Virus record (IMG/VR): IMGVR_UViG_3300017697_000044
Span: 1 to 35,698 of that record
Length of the DNA: 35,698 nt
Strand: one strand, 5' to 3'
From: a virus
Under the pieces are notes generated by a model that saw nothing but the letters and a program-made list of their open reading frames with translations, was not told the origin of the DNA and made no database searches. The stretch's first letter is position 1. The number at the start of each line of letters is the position of its first letter. This document shows, one piece after another, positions 27,000 to 33,012 of the stretch. The translations under genes and the position numbers were made by a program.

Positions 27000-28761
27000 A
27001 ACTTTAACGGTAAAAAATTTCCTATCAGTGGGCAATCAAACTCAGGCCATAAACTTTGAGGGCAAACATCTAGTGCTAGTGCTAGGTGAGAATATAGATA
27101 TGGGCGGTGATGACGCTGGTGCAAGAAATGGTACGGGTAAAACAACAATTATAAATGCAATCAGTTATGCACTTTTTGGTGACGCACTGACACAGATTAG
27201 AAAAGACAACTTGGTCAACAAAACCAACAATAAAGGTATGGTGGTATCTATCACGTTTGAAAAAAACGGTGTAACATACACTATTGAGAGAGGCAGAAAA
27301 CCAGCCACTTTAAAATTTTACATTAATGATGTAGAACAAGATGGTGAGAGCAATGAAGCACAGGGCGAAAACAGAGAAACACAGGCCGAAATAAACAAGT
27401 TGATTGGTATGACTCATTCTATGTTTAAAAATATAATTGCACTGAACACTTACACACAGCCGTTCTTAGCCACAAAACAAGCAGAACAAAGAGAAATTAT
27501 AGAACAGTTGCTTGGTATCACAATCCTTTCAGAAAAAGCAGAAATGCTGAAATCACAAATGAAAAGCAACAAAGACGAATTGATATCGGAAAAATATAGA
27601 CTGGACAGTGTGATTGACAGCAATGAAAAAATAGAAGGATCAATCAAAACAATAAAATTGAGAAGCAGTGCTTGGGAGACTCAAAAAGATCAAGACACTG
27701 AAAAATTTAAAGAAGCAATAGAAGAATTAGAAAAAGTTGATATCAAGCAAGAAATAGAAGCACACAAAAAATTATCAAAACACACAGAAGATTCTAAAGC
27801 ATTAGTGAGTTTACAGAAAGAAAAATCTTATCATGAAAATTCATTTACCCAGGCAGATGCTAACGTAGACAAAACTAAAAAAGACATAGAATATGCCAAA
27901 GATGCTAAATGTCCTACTTGCGAACAGGACCTGCATGATGACAAACACACACATCTAGTGGATAAACTAAAAACTATACTTACTGAAAATGAAGATTACA
28001 GTAACAAACTAAAAAATGATCTTGGCAAAATACAAAAAGACATTGATGCTATAGGTGATCTTGGCAACACACCAGACACGTACTATGACACACTAGATGA
28101 AGCATACAATCACAAGGCATCATTGAATGATCTTAAACGTCAACTGACACAAACTGAAACAAAAGAAAACCCATATCAAGAACAAATTGAAGAGCTCAAC
28201 AAAAGTGCTATACAAAAAGTTGATTTCACAAGAGCCAACGAACTAGAAGACTTGTACAGACACCAAGAGTTTTTGTACAAACTGTTGACTGCTAAAGACA
28301 GTTTTTTAAGAACAAAGATTATAGAACAGAACTTAACATATTTGAACCAAAGACTTGCTGTGTATCTGAGCAAAGTGAAACTGCCACACACAGTTGTTTT
28401 CCAAAGTGATCTCACTGTGCAAATAGAAGAACTTGGCAGAGAACTTGACTTTGACAATTTGAGTAGAGGTGAAAGAAACAGATTGATCCTAAGTTTGAGT
28501 TGGGCGTTCAGAGACGTGTGGGAAGGATTGTATCAACAGATCAACTTGCTGTTCATTGATGAACTTATAGATGCAGGAATGGACACATCGGGTGTGGAAG
28601 CCGCAATGGCAGTGTTAAAAGACATGGCGCGGACTCAAAATAAAAATATTTTCTTAATATCTCACAAGGACGAGCTGGTATCTCGAGTCAACTCTGTATT
28701 GAAAGTGATAAAAGAGAATGGTTTTACCAATTATTCAAATGATGTTGATATTATAGTTTAA
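26986..28761 (+). CDS. 46: Recombination endonuclease subunit gp46-like (Rad50/SbcC family)
   Basis: The protein has 591 residues; T4 gp46 has 560. The N-terminus is an ABC-ATPase half with a P-loop ending NGTGKTT at residues 48-54. The usual GEN (34-36) is separated from it by about 11 extra residues rich in Gly and Asp. Long coiled-coil arms flank a zinc-hook CPTC (Cys309, Cys312). The C-terminal half has the signature LSRGERNRLILSLSWAF, Walker B LLFIDEL and an ISHKDEL switch. With gp47 it forms the ATP-driven end-processing complex. It overlaps gp47 by 14 nt; its last 11 nt overlap the convergent gene on the other strand. Confidence 0.95.
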   Translation: MLTIKTLTVKNFLSVGNQTQAINFEGKHLVLVLGENIDMGGDDAGARNGTGKTTIINAISYALFGDALTQIRKDNLVNKTNNKGMVVSITFEKNGVTYTIERGRKPATLKFYINDVEQDGESNEAQGENRETQAEINKLIGMTHSMFKNIIALNTYTQPFLATKQAEQREIIEQLLGITILSEKAEMLKSQMKSNKDELISEKYRLDSVIDSNEKIEGSIKTIKLRSSAWETQKDQDTEKFKEAIEELEKVDIKQEIEAHKKLSKHTEDSKALVSLQKEKSYHENSFTQADANVDKTKKDIEYAKDAKCPTCEQDLHDDKHTHLVDKLKTILTENEDYSNKLKNDLGKIQKDIDAIGDLGNTPDTYYDTLDEAYNHKASLNDLKRQLTQTETKENPYQEQIEELNKSAIQKVDFTRANELEDLYRHQEFLYKLLTAKDSFLRTKIIEQNLTYLNQRLAVYLSKVKLPHTVVFQSDLTVQIEELGRELDFDNLSRGERNRLILSLSWAFRDVWEGLYQQINLLFIDELIDAGMDTSGVEAAMAVLKDMARTQNKNIFLISHKDELVSRVNSVLKVIKENGFTNYSNDVDIIV

Positions 28762-29593
28762 TATCTCCAAGTAGTTTTCCAATAGAATACAGTTTATCAT
28801 CTTTATCTTTGACCACGTAAAAGAACATGGTTGGTTTAAGGCCTAACTTATCACAAATTTGTTGATTTATTTTTCCATATTTTTCCCATCCGTAGTCCCT
28901 GGGTATGTTGTCCATCATGAAAGATCCACATGCCGTGGTCAACTCGTTGTATTTCCTTTGGGCACTTATCATAGAACACGAATCCATTGTACGCTGTCTG
29001 GACCATCTCAACCCTATCCTGTTCCAAGTGAAATTGTACTTGGACATGCTCATGGCAAAGGATTTTATGTTAGGATGATCGAAGTTGAAGTCAAACCCTT
29101 TCGCGGCTGTGACCCAAGCACAATCAATGTGTATGTCGATGCCCTTCTGTTCACACTCCTTTAGAACTGCTTGCCAGGCTGGCCTGTTGCCGTAAAAGTA
29201 GTTTGGCAAAGACACTATAAGGGGTTTTCCGGGCTCAAGGTTCCCGGGATCGGTGTGTTTTTTGCCCATAACCGTGTAGTAGGCGTATTCTTTTCCAAGC
29301 ACCTGTATGTTCCATTTGTGTTTGCTGGCCAGACTCTCTATGAAGTGAGTGCAACCCATTATCACATCAACACAGGGAAACTTATCCCATCCTTGTAAAT
29401 CATTAATTTTCGTGGACCTAAACCAACCACTTGCCTTTTCAACAAATTCATTGTGCCCAATGCTTTCTTGCGGATCATGATACCATGATTTTTTCAGTGT
29501 GGACAAGTGTTCGTCCTGTACAGGCATCAACACGGTGTCTAGATGGCCTCTCTTTTGCAATTTTTTTATCGTTAAATTAGATATATCTAACAT
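28751..29593 (-). CDS. PLP-dependent aminotransferase-fold protein (fold type I)
   Basis: The start chosen is ATG 29593 (MLDISNLTIKK), which has GGAG 5 nt upstream; a longer frame from 29656 lacks one. This gives 280 residues, against about 400 for free-living class I aminotransferases. Visible landmarks in order: a VDVIMGCTHFIESLA segment like the phosphate-binding Gly/Thr loop; PLIVSLPNYFYGNRP in place of the usual NPNNPTG; DIHIDCAW with Asp157, the likely pyridine-nitrogen partner; SMSK with Lys185, the likely Schiff-base lysine; and RIGLRW (Arg192). The C-terminal small domain is shortened. The substrate is unknown. It overlaps the oxygenase gene by 17 nt, so the two are probably made together. 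A fold without activity remains possible. Confidence 0.62.
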   Translation of the reverse strand: MLDISNLTIKKLQKRGHLDTVLMPVQDEHLSTLKKSWYHDPQESIGHNEFVEKASGWFRSTKINDLQGWDKFPCVDVIMGCTHFIESLASKHKWNIQVLGKEYAYYTVMGKKHTDPGNLEPGKPLIVSLPNYFYGNRPAWQAVLKECEQKGIDIHIDCAWVTAAKGFDFNFDHPNIKSFAMSMSKYNFTWNRIGLRWSRQRTMDSCSMISAQRKYNELTTACGSFMMDNIPRDYGWEKYGKINQQICDKLGLKPTMFFYVVKDKDDKLYSIGKLLGDIKL

Positions 29594-30137
29594 ACAAACT
29601 CCTACGTGGGTCGTTTTTGGCAACTGTTCCTTCCGTGCCATGCAGGCTGACAGCATTGTTCAACAGTGCATAACCAGAATCCAATATATAAGGAAATGTC
29701 TTTATCACATTGTTGTCCCCGTCGAACAATGATGTTCCCACATTTGTTTCTGTGCCTAGATAAATCTGCAAGGCAAGTTTTATCCTCTGATCATCGGTGT
29801 GTGGAGATAGATAATAACCTGCACCGTCCAACCAGATGTCAACGCTTTCACATCGCAACGGCGTGTTGAATTTTGTTTCAAGTGCCTTTGTAATTTTGCT
29901 GTTGCAAAAGAAAATTTTAAGTTTTTTCATCAATGTCTCCGAATAATCTATCCTGTTTCTTGGCATGTGGTGTTGTTTTTCTAACTTTACTATTGTCATT
30001 TTTTCTATGTCTTTGATTTCTTTTAATATTTTATTACCAAAAAAATTTTGGTACTCTTGGTAAGCTATACCTTGTTTTACCATCAATGGTGATTTTTCTA
30101 TTGACGAAACCACATCTTGTGTGCTTAAATGTAACAT
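29577..30137 (-). CDS. 2OG-Fe(II) oxygenase (prolyl-4-hydroxylase type)
   Basis: The protein has 186 residues. It contains the facial triad: YLSPHTDD gives His113 and Asp115, and VSLHGTEG gives His166. RRSLYVRY (Arg178/Arg179) supplies the 2-oxoglutarate-binding arginine. The strands LALQIYLGTETNVGTSLFDG between the ligands fit the double-stranded beta-helix. Such oxygenases hydroxylate proteins or small molecules using iron, oxygen and 2-oxoglutarate, and are frequent in marine T4-like phages, where the substrate is mostly unknown. It overlaps the downstream PLP-fold gene by 17 nt. No good ribosome site is seen before ATG 30137. Confidence 0.85.
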   Translation of the reverse strand: MLHLSTQDVVSSIEKSPLMVKQGIAYQEYQNFFGNKILKEIKDIEKMTIVKLEKQHHMPRNRIDYSETLMKKLKIFFCNSKITKALETKFNTPLRCESVDIWLDGAGYYLSPHTDDQRIKLALQIYLGTETNVGTSLFDGDNNVIKTFPYILDSGYALLNNAVSLHGTEGTVAKNDPRRSLYVRYI

Positions 30138-30214
30138 ATGTTAATTAATTATATAGGTTATAACTACCGACGTTAATTAATCTTATCGTACAGCAACTAA
30201 AAGGAAGGACAAAT
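30138..30214. promoter_or_regulatory. Divergent promoter region with a 10-nt direct repeat
   Basis: This 77-nt gap separates the minus-strand oxygenase and the plus-strand Hc1-like gene. GTTAATTAAT occurs twice, at 30140-30149 and 30172-30181, a 32-nt period (about three helical turns). TATAAT reads on the minus strand at 30148-30153, and TATAAC on the plus strand near 30159-30164. A strong ribosome site AAGGAAGG lies before ATG 30215. The repeats could be protein-binding sites; no exact -35 match supports a firm promoter call. Confidence 0.35.
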
Positions 30215-30406
30215 ATGTCACAAACACATGAAAGTATAATGACAGCAATTCAAACTTATTCAGAAGAGAATGGTAAGTTTGTTGAAAAAGGTGTAAAAGC
30301 TTCAGCAACAAGAGCCAGAAAAGCACTTGCTGAATTATCAAAGTTGATCAAAGCAAGAAGAAAAGAAATTCAAGAAGTTAAAAACGCGGCAAAAACAGCG
30401 GCGTAA
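30215..30406 (+). CDS. Hc1 / histone-H1-like small basic protein
   Basis: The protein has 63 residues and is rich in Lys, Arg and Ala. The core is GVKASATRARKALAELSKL followed by IKARRKEIQEVKN. This resembles the bacterial histone-H1-like family typified by chlamydial Hc1 (pattern KG.KA...RAR.A...L.KL....RKE). Such proteins bind DNA and compact it. It has a strong AAGGAAGG ribosome site and its own intrinsic terminator just downstream (30430-30466), so it is a single-gene transcript, probably highly expressed. A role in packing phage or host DNA, or as a host-modulating protein, is inference. Confidence 0.72.
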   Translation: MSQTHESIMTAIQTYSEENGKFVEKGVKASATRARKALAELSKLIKARRKEIQEVKNAAKTAA

Positions 30407-30429
30407 TTTTCGTCAACAATTATAAATTT

Positions 30430-30466
30430 AAAGCCCTCGGCTATCTTTGGTTGGGGGTTTTTTATT
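30430..30466 (+). terminator. Rho-independent terminator after the Hc1-like gene
   Basis: AAAGCCCTCGGC (30430-30441) pairs with GTTGGGGGTTTT (30450-30461) as a 12-pair stem around an 8-nt loop, continuing into six T. Several of the pairs are G-U, so on the minus strand the same sites become mismatches. The terminator therefore acts only on plus-strand transcripts. Confidence 0.85.
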
Positions 30467-30471
30467 TGTGA

Positions 30472-31317
30472 TTAATCGTGGAAGTAATCTTCCATCTCGC
30501 CTTCTCTGTATAGATCTTGTGTGACACAGTGGATACCGTTGTCCCAGAATTGCTTGTCTCTGAATTCAGATACAATGGGATTTATTTTGTTTTTTTCCAG
30601 AAAGTTAAACAACACCTTGTTTTCTTTCGTAATTATACAGTTCTCTTCATTGACTGACAGTATGTTTACGTCGTAGTTGCTTTCTTTGTAGTCACCTCCC
30701 CAATCGTGCTGTATTGGTTTCTGCACTTGCTCTGCGGTTGGATAGCAGATATCCCATTTTGGATAAATTGTTTCTAGTTCGGGCAGGTCTCGAGAAGCCA
30801 CTATTACACCCGGTTTCAATATGCTGTAAACACCGTCCATGTGCCAACCGTGCCTGGTTATGGACACTTTATACTTGTTTTCACTTAACCATTGCAGTAT
30901 CTCTTTTTCCATTCTGTGCTCAACATGTTTACTGATATCCCAATGTACATGATTGCCACAACGTACCATGTTGCCGCTTGAAATATCATTTCCCACACAC
31001 CATTTTATTTTCTCACGATCTATTGATTTTAAAATATCCTTGTACCCAGCTACGACTTTGCCCACAAATAATTTTTCGCCCAACGCTATAAAATAGTCCC
31101 TAGGAGATATAGGTGGCCGCTGTGTGGTACTTTCAATGTTGGGCCTGTAACACACAACATCCATCGACTCAAGTGTTTTGACCAAGTTGTTTAAGTCCTC
31201 CTTGGTGTTGTTCATTACTTCCTTTAAGGGTTCTGCTACGTTTTCTGGTGAAGTTGCTCGACCAACAATACAGTGTTTAAGTGGTTGGAAGGTGCTGTAA
31301 CCTTTGATGGGTATCAT
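30472..31317 (-). CDS. Amidinotransferase (glycine-amidinotransferase type, pentein fold)
   Basis: The protein has 281 residues, shorter than cellular arginine:glycine amidinotransferases (about 360-420). Landmarks follow that family: SPRDYF (Arg73, Asp74) for substrate binding, SSGNMVRCG (113-121), GWHMDGVYSILKPG with the catalytic His159, and NGIHCVTQDLYREG with Cys264 as the likely nucleophile. Such enzymes move an amidino group from arginine to an amine through a covalent Cys intermediate. At the usual acid position (Asp in the DAAD loop of the human enzyme, from memory) there is Ser113, with Asp111 two residues before. The gene is translationally coupled to the GIY-YIG gene upstream (ATGA overlap). 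The acceptor amine is unknown; an arginine deiminase-like reaction is the alternative. Confidence 0.75.
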   Translation of the reverse strand: MIPIKGYSTFQPLKHCIVGRATSPENVAEPLKEVMNNTKEDLNNLVKTLESMDVVCYRPNIESTTQRPPISPRDYFIALGEKLFVGKVVAGYKDILKSIDREKIKWCVGNDISSGNMVRCGNHVHWDISKHVEHRMEKEILQWLSENKYKVSITRHGWHMDGVYSILKPGVIVASRDLPELETIYPKWDICYPTAEQVQKPIQHDWGGDYKESNYDVNILSVNEENCIITKENKVLFNFLEKNKINPIVSEFRDKQFWDNGIHCVTQDLYREGEMEDYFHD

Positions 31318-31745
31318 CCTTTTAATATACCCTTGCCGTGTACCCTGACACGTATGTGACCGTTGTAGTAATCGTTGGTCTCTAGCACTTTCCGAGCAAA
31401 CTGCTCTCGTGCCTCCACGTATGATAGTTCTGATTTTGATTTGCAGTAGAACAATATCTCCCTCTTGAAGTTTTCCGCACCAAGTCTCTTTATGTCTATG
31501 GTCAGTTCATCGCTGGAACCATAATAGTCCTGCCAGTCACTGTCGACCTTGTACCTACGTCTGTTGCGTCTGCCCTTTAGTGGTGCCTTGGATCTTTTGA
31601 ATTTCGCAAGTTTCTTGCCTATGTACATCCTGTCGTTGGTTGTGTTTGTTATCAAATAAACGAAACCCACACAGTCCTCTGGTAATACTAAAATGTCTTT
31701 CCCTTGGTGTGTCCATTGCATAGTGGTATTTAAACTCAAGAACAT
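31314..31745 (-). CDS. GIY-YIG nuclease-like protein
   Basis: The protein has 143 residues from ATG 31745; ATG 31721 (MQWTHQGKD) is an equally possible start because neither has a clear ribosome site. The signature is GFVYLI (27-32) followed by MYIGKK (40-45). Further along are a basic stretch of Arg and Lys, SDWQDYYGSS, and a helix YVEAREQFARKVLETNDYYN with a candidate metal-binding Glu and a terminal Asn. This is the single-domain GIY-YIG type seen scattered in T4-like phages, some as homing enzymes, others of unknown use. It overlaps the amidinotransferase start by 4 nt (ATGA). The structured, gene-free stretch begins right behind its start. Confidence 0.75.
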   Translation of the reverse strand: MFLSLNTTMQWTHQGKDILVLPEDCVGFVYLITNTTNDRMYIGKKLAKFKRSKAPLKGRRNRRRYKVDSDWQDYYGSSDELTIDIKRLGAENFKREILFYCKSKSELSYVEAREQFARKVLETNDYYNGHIRVRVHGKGILKG

Positions 31746-32036
31746 TGACAGACTTTTTTATGCGTGTTATATAGTAGTGAAGGGCAACAGCATCCTTCCA
31801 CCAGGCAAACAAATTTCCCAACAGGCAAACATAGCATCTTCTCAGTGAGCAGTGAAATGCACCGGATAACGGGATAAGTGAATCACTTGATGCACCATAC
31901 AAAATGATGGGGCTCTTAGAAAAAGATAATCCTCAAGTTTACCAAAAACTATTATACAAGGGTTTGGTAGGCTCGCGTTGTAACAGAATGAGCAAACGGG
32001 TACAGCACAACCGCCCGACGCAAGTAGCGATGTATA

Positions 32037-32136
32037 GTGACTGCGAACTCACCACAGGGTTCCGATCAGTTCTGCTAGTAATAGCAGAATTGTGACTGCT
32101 CATCTACCACAGGGTACGCATATGCGTAAATGCGTT
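32037..32136. ncRNA. Candidate structured RNA: two 24-nt repeats around a GNRA hairpin
   Basis: A 24-nt unit GTGACTGC...ACCACAGGGT occurs at 32037-32060 and 32092-32115 (19 of 24 identical, 55-nt period). Between them CAGTTCTGCTA (32067-32077) and TAGCAGAATTG (32082-32092) form an 11-pair stem closed by GTAA, a GNRA-type tetraloop when read on the plus strand. The second copy runs into a 14-nt perfect palindrome (32115-32128). ACGCAT (32116-32121) can also pair with ATGCGT (32130-32135) before TTTTT, which looks like a terminator. The GNRA loop and the T run favour the plus strand. No known RNA family was recognised. Confidence 0.4.
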
Positions 32137-32199
32137 TTTCAGTTCTTTAGTGTGTACAGCGTAAATTTAAAAAAAAGGAAACGAGCGTAGCGAAGTTTC

Positions 32200-32221
32200 A
32201 GATGACTGCAAGTCATCTTTT
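32200..32221 (+). terminator. Hairpin followed by T4 run, directly before the transferase-like start
   Basis: AGATGACT (32200-32207) and AGTCATCT (32211-32218) form a perfect 8-pair stem with a 3-nt loop, followed by TTT to 32221. It could end transcripts from the gene-free region, or it could be a translation-controlling hairpin because ATG 32224 follows after 2 nt. The T run is short, so both readings stay open. An outer GAAAC/GTTTC pair (32178-32182 with 32195-32199) forms a second hairpin just before it. Confidence 0.4.
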
Positions 32222-32223
32222 GC

Positions 32224-33012
32224 ATGACCTTAAATATCAACATGGAACTGCTCTTTGACCACACCCACGGCAAACAGGAACACCAAGATCTTGTGATATG
32301 CAGGCCCATGGCCATCATTGATCCACAGGAGGAACCAGAAATGTTGGACCGCGGTTGGCTGGCGCAGGACTATCCAGTGGCGGATCTGCGTGAAGTGTGG
32401 TACCAGAGTCGTAGCACACGCATAGACATGCAGAAGTATAAGCCACGCTACAAACGTCACGAGTGGAAGGGCAAGGAGATAGGGGTCAAAGTGATCGAGG
32501 CCAGCGAGATGGTCAAACTGCTGGGACTGCCACACATCTACAGGCTGTACATGAAACGTAAAAATTTTGGCGCGGACTACGACCCTTTTGCACACTACCA
32601 CGAGCGTGATCAGTTCATGCTGTTCTATATCGGAGAGGCCGACAACATAATAGGATTCACCAAACAGAAACGCTATGCCTACATGGAGGACAACTACGTC
32701 GGCATCAATGATTACCCGGACCTTGCCGGACTGGAGTCAGTGATACACGCCAACACTGTGCCTGTGTCCGACATCACGCTGGACCTTGAATTGCAGTGGG
32801 CCTACAACAACCACGTGGGCTACTTCTACATGGGATCGGGCTACGAGAGATCATCAGAGTACAAGGCCAACTATGTTGGATTTCAGTGGTGGACGGGCAC
32901 CGAGTGGAGCACCAGCAAGAAACAGTACAAAAAATTGTGTCGCAGGGATTCTAGGATCGAGACTTTACAGGATGTCGCCAAGTGCCAGTCACTGATTCGT
33001 GATAGCCTCTAG
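32224..33012 (+). CDS. Arginyl/leucyl-tRNA-protein transferase-like protein (ATE/Bpt type)
   Basis: The protein has 262 residues from ATG 32224 (ATG 32242 also possible; neither has a clear ribosome site). The N-terminal part aligns by eye with the ATE/Bpt plan: MLDRGWLAQDY near 40-50, then RSTRIDMQKYKPRYKRHEWK near 63-82, matching the family's R-x-V...F.PS.SQRR stretch. The C-terminal part (about 180-228) has TLDLELQWA, VGYFYMGSGYE and EYKANYVGFQWW, matching the GNAT-like end with its G-Y and Y-K-A motifs. Members attach Arg or Leu to protein N-termini and so mark them for proteolysis. The Cys-rich cluster normally found between these N-terminal parts is absent. Coding sequence is richer in GC than most of the window. 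Function as an N-terminal aminoacyltransferase is inferred. Confidence 0.6.
   Translation: MTLNINMELLFDHTHGKQEHQDLVICRPMAIIDPQEEPEMLDRGWLAQDYPVADLREVWYQSRSTRIDMQKYKPRYKRHEWKGKEIGVKVIEASEMVKLLGLPHIYRLYMKRKNFGADYDPFAHYHERDQFMLFYIGEADNIIGFTKQKRYAYMEDNYVGINDYPDLAGLESVIHANTVPVSDITLDLELQWAYNNHVGYFYMGSGYERSSEYKANYVGFQWWTGTEWSTSKKQYKKLCRRDSRIETLQDVAKCQSLIRDSL

Larger units (their letters stand above)
31746..32223. other. Gene-free stretch of 478 nt with repeats, palindromes and hairpins
   Basis: No convincing gene lies between the divergent GIY-YIG and transferase-like genes. From left to right it holds two copies of CAGGCAAACA (about 31802 and 31821); a 7-nt direct repeat ATGCACC (31857-31863 and 31890-31896) flanking the inverted repeat AAGTGA-A-TCACTT (31876-31888); the repeat-hairpin element at 32037-32136; and a compact hairpin at 32200-32218 right before the next start codon. 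A plus-strand frame of 63 codons at 31904-32095 has no ribosome site and overlaps the repeat element. tRNA or tmRNA features were searched for by eye and not found. Confidence 0.6.

Noticed and set aside
29594-29656. Longer start for the PLP-fold gene at ATG 29656
   Set aside because: ATG 29593 has a GGAG site 5 nt upstream and begins a natural-looking helix; the longer form would overlap the oxygenase gene by 80 nt.
31555-31902. Minus-strand frame of 115 codons overlapping the GIY-YIG gene
   Set aside because: It lies in another frame of a gene with clear motifs and is rich in Cys, His and Arg, as shadow frames are.
31904-32095. Plus-strand frame of 63 codons in the gene-free stretch (starts MMGLLEKDNPQVY)
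   Set aside because: The first 20 residues look protein-like, but there is no ribosome site, and the rest overlaps the repeat-hairpin element with atypical composition.
32037-32115. CRISPR array
   Set aside because: There are only two diverged copies, and the spacer is itself a perfect hairpin; no Cas genes are present.
31746-32223. tRNA or tmRNA genes
   Set aside because: GGTTCC and GTTGTAAC strings drew attention, but no cloverleaf with acceptor, anticodon and T-arm stems could be built on either strand.
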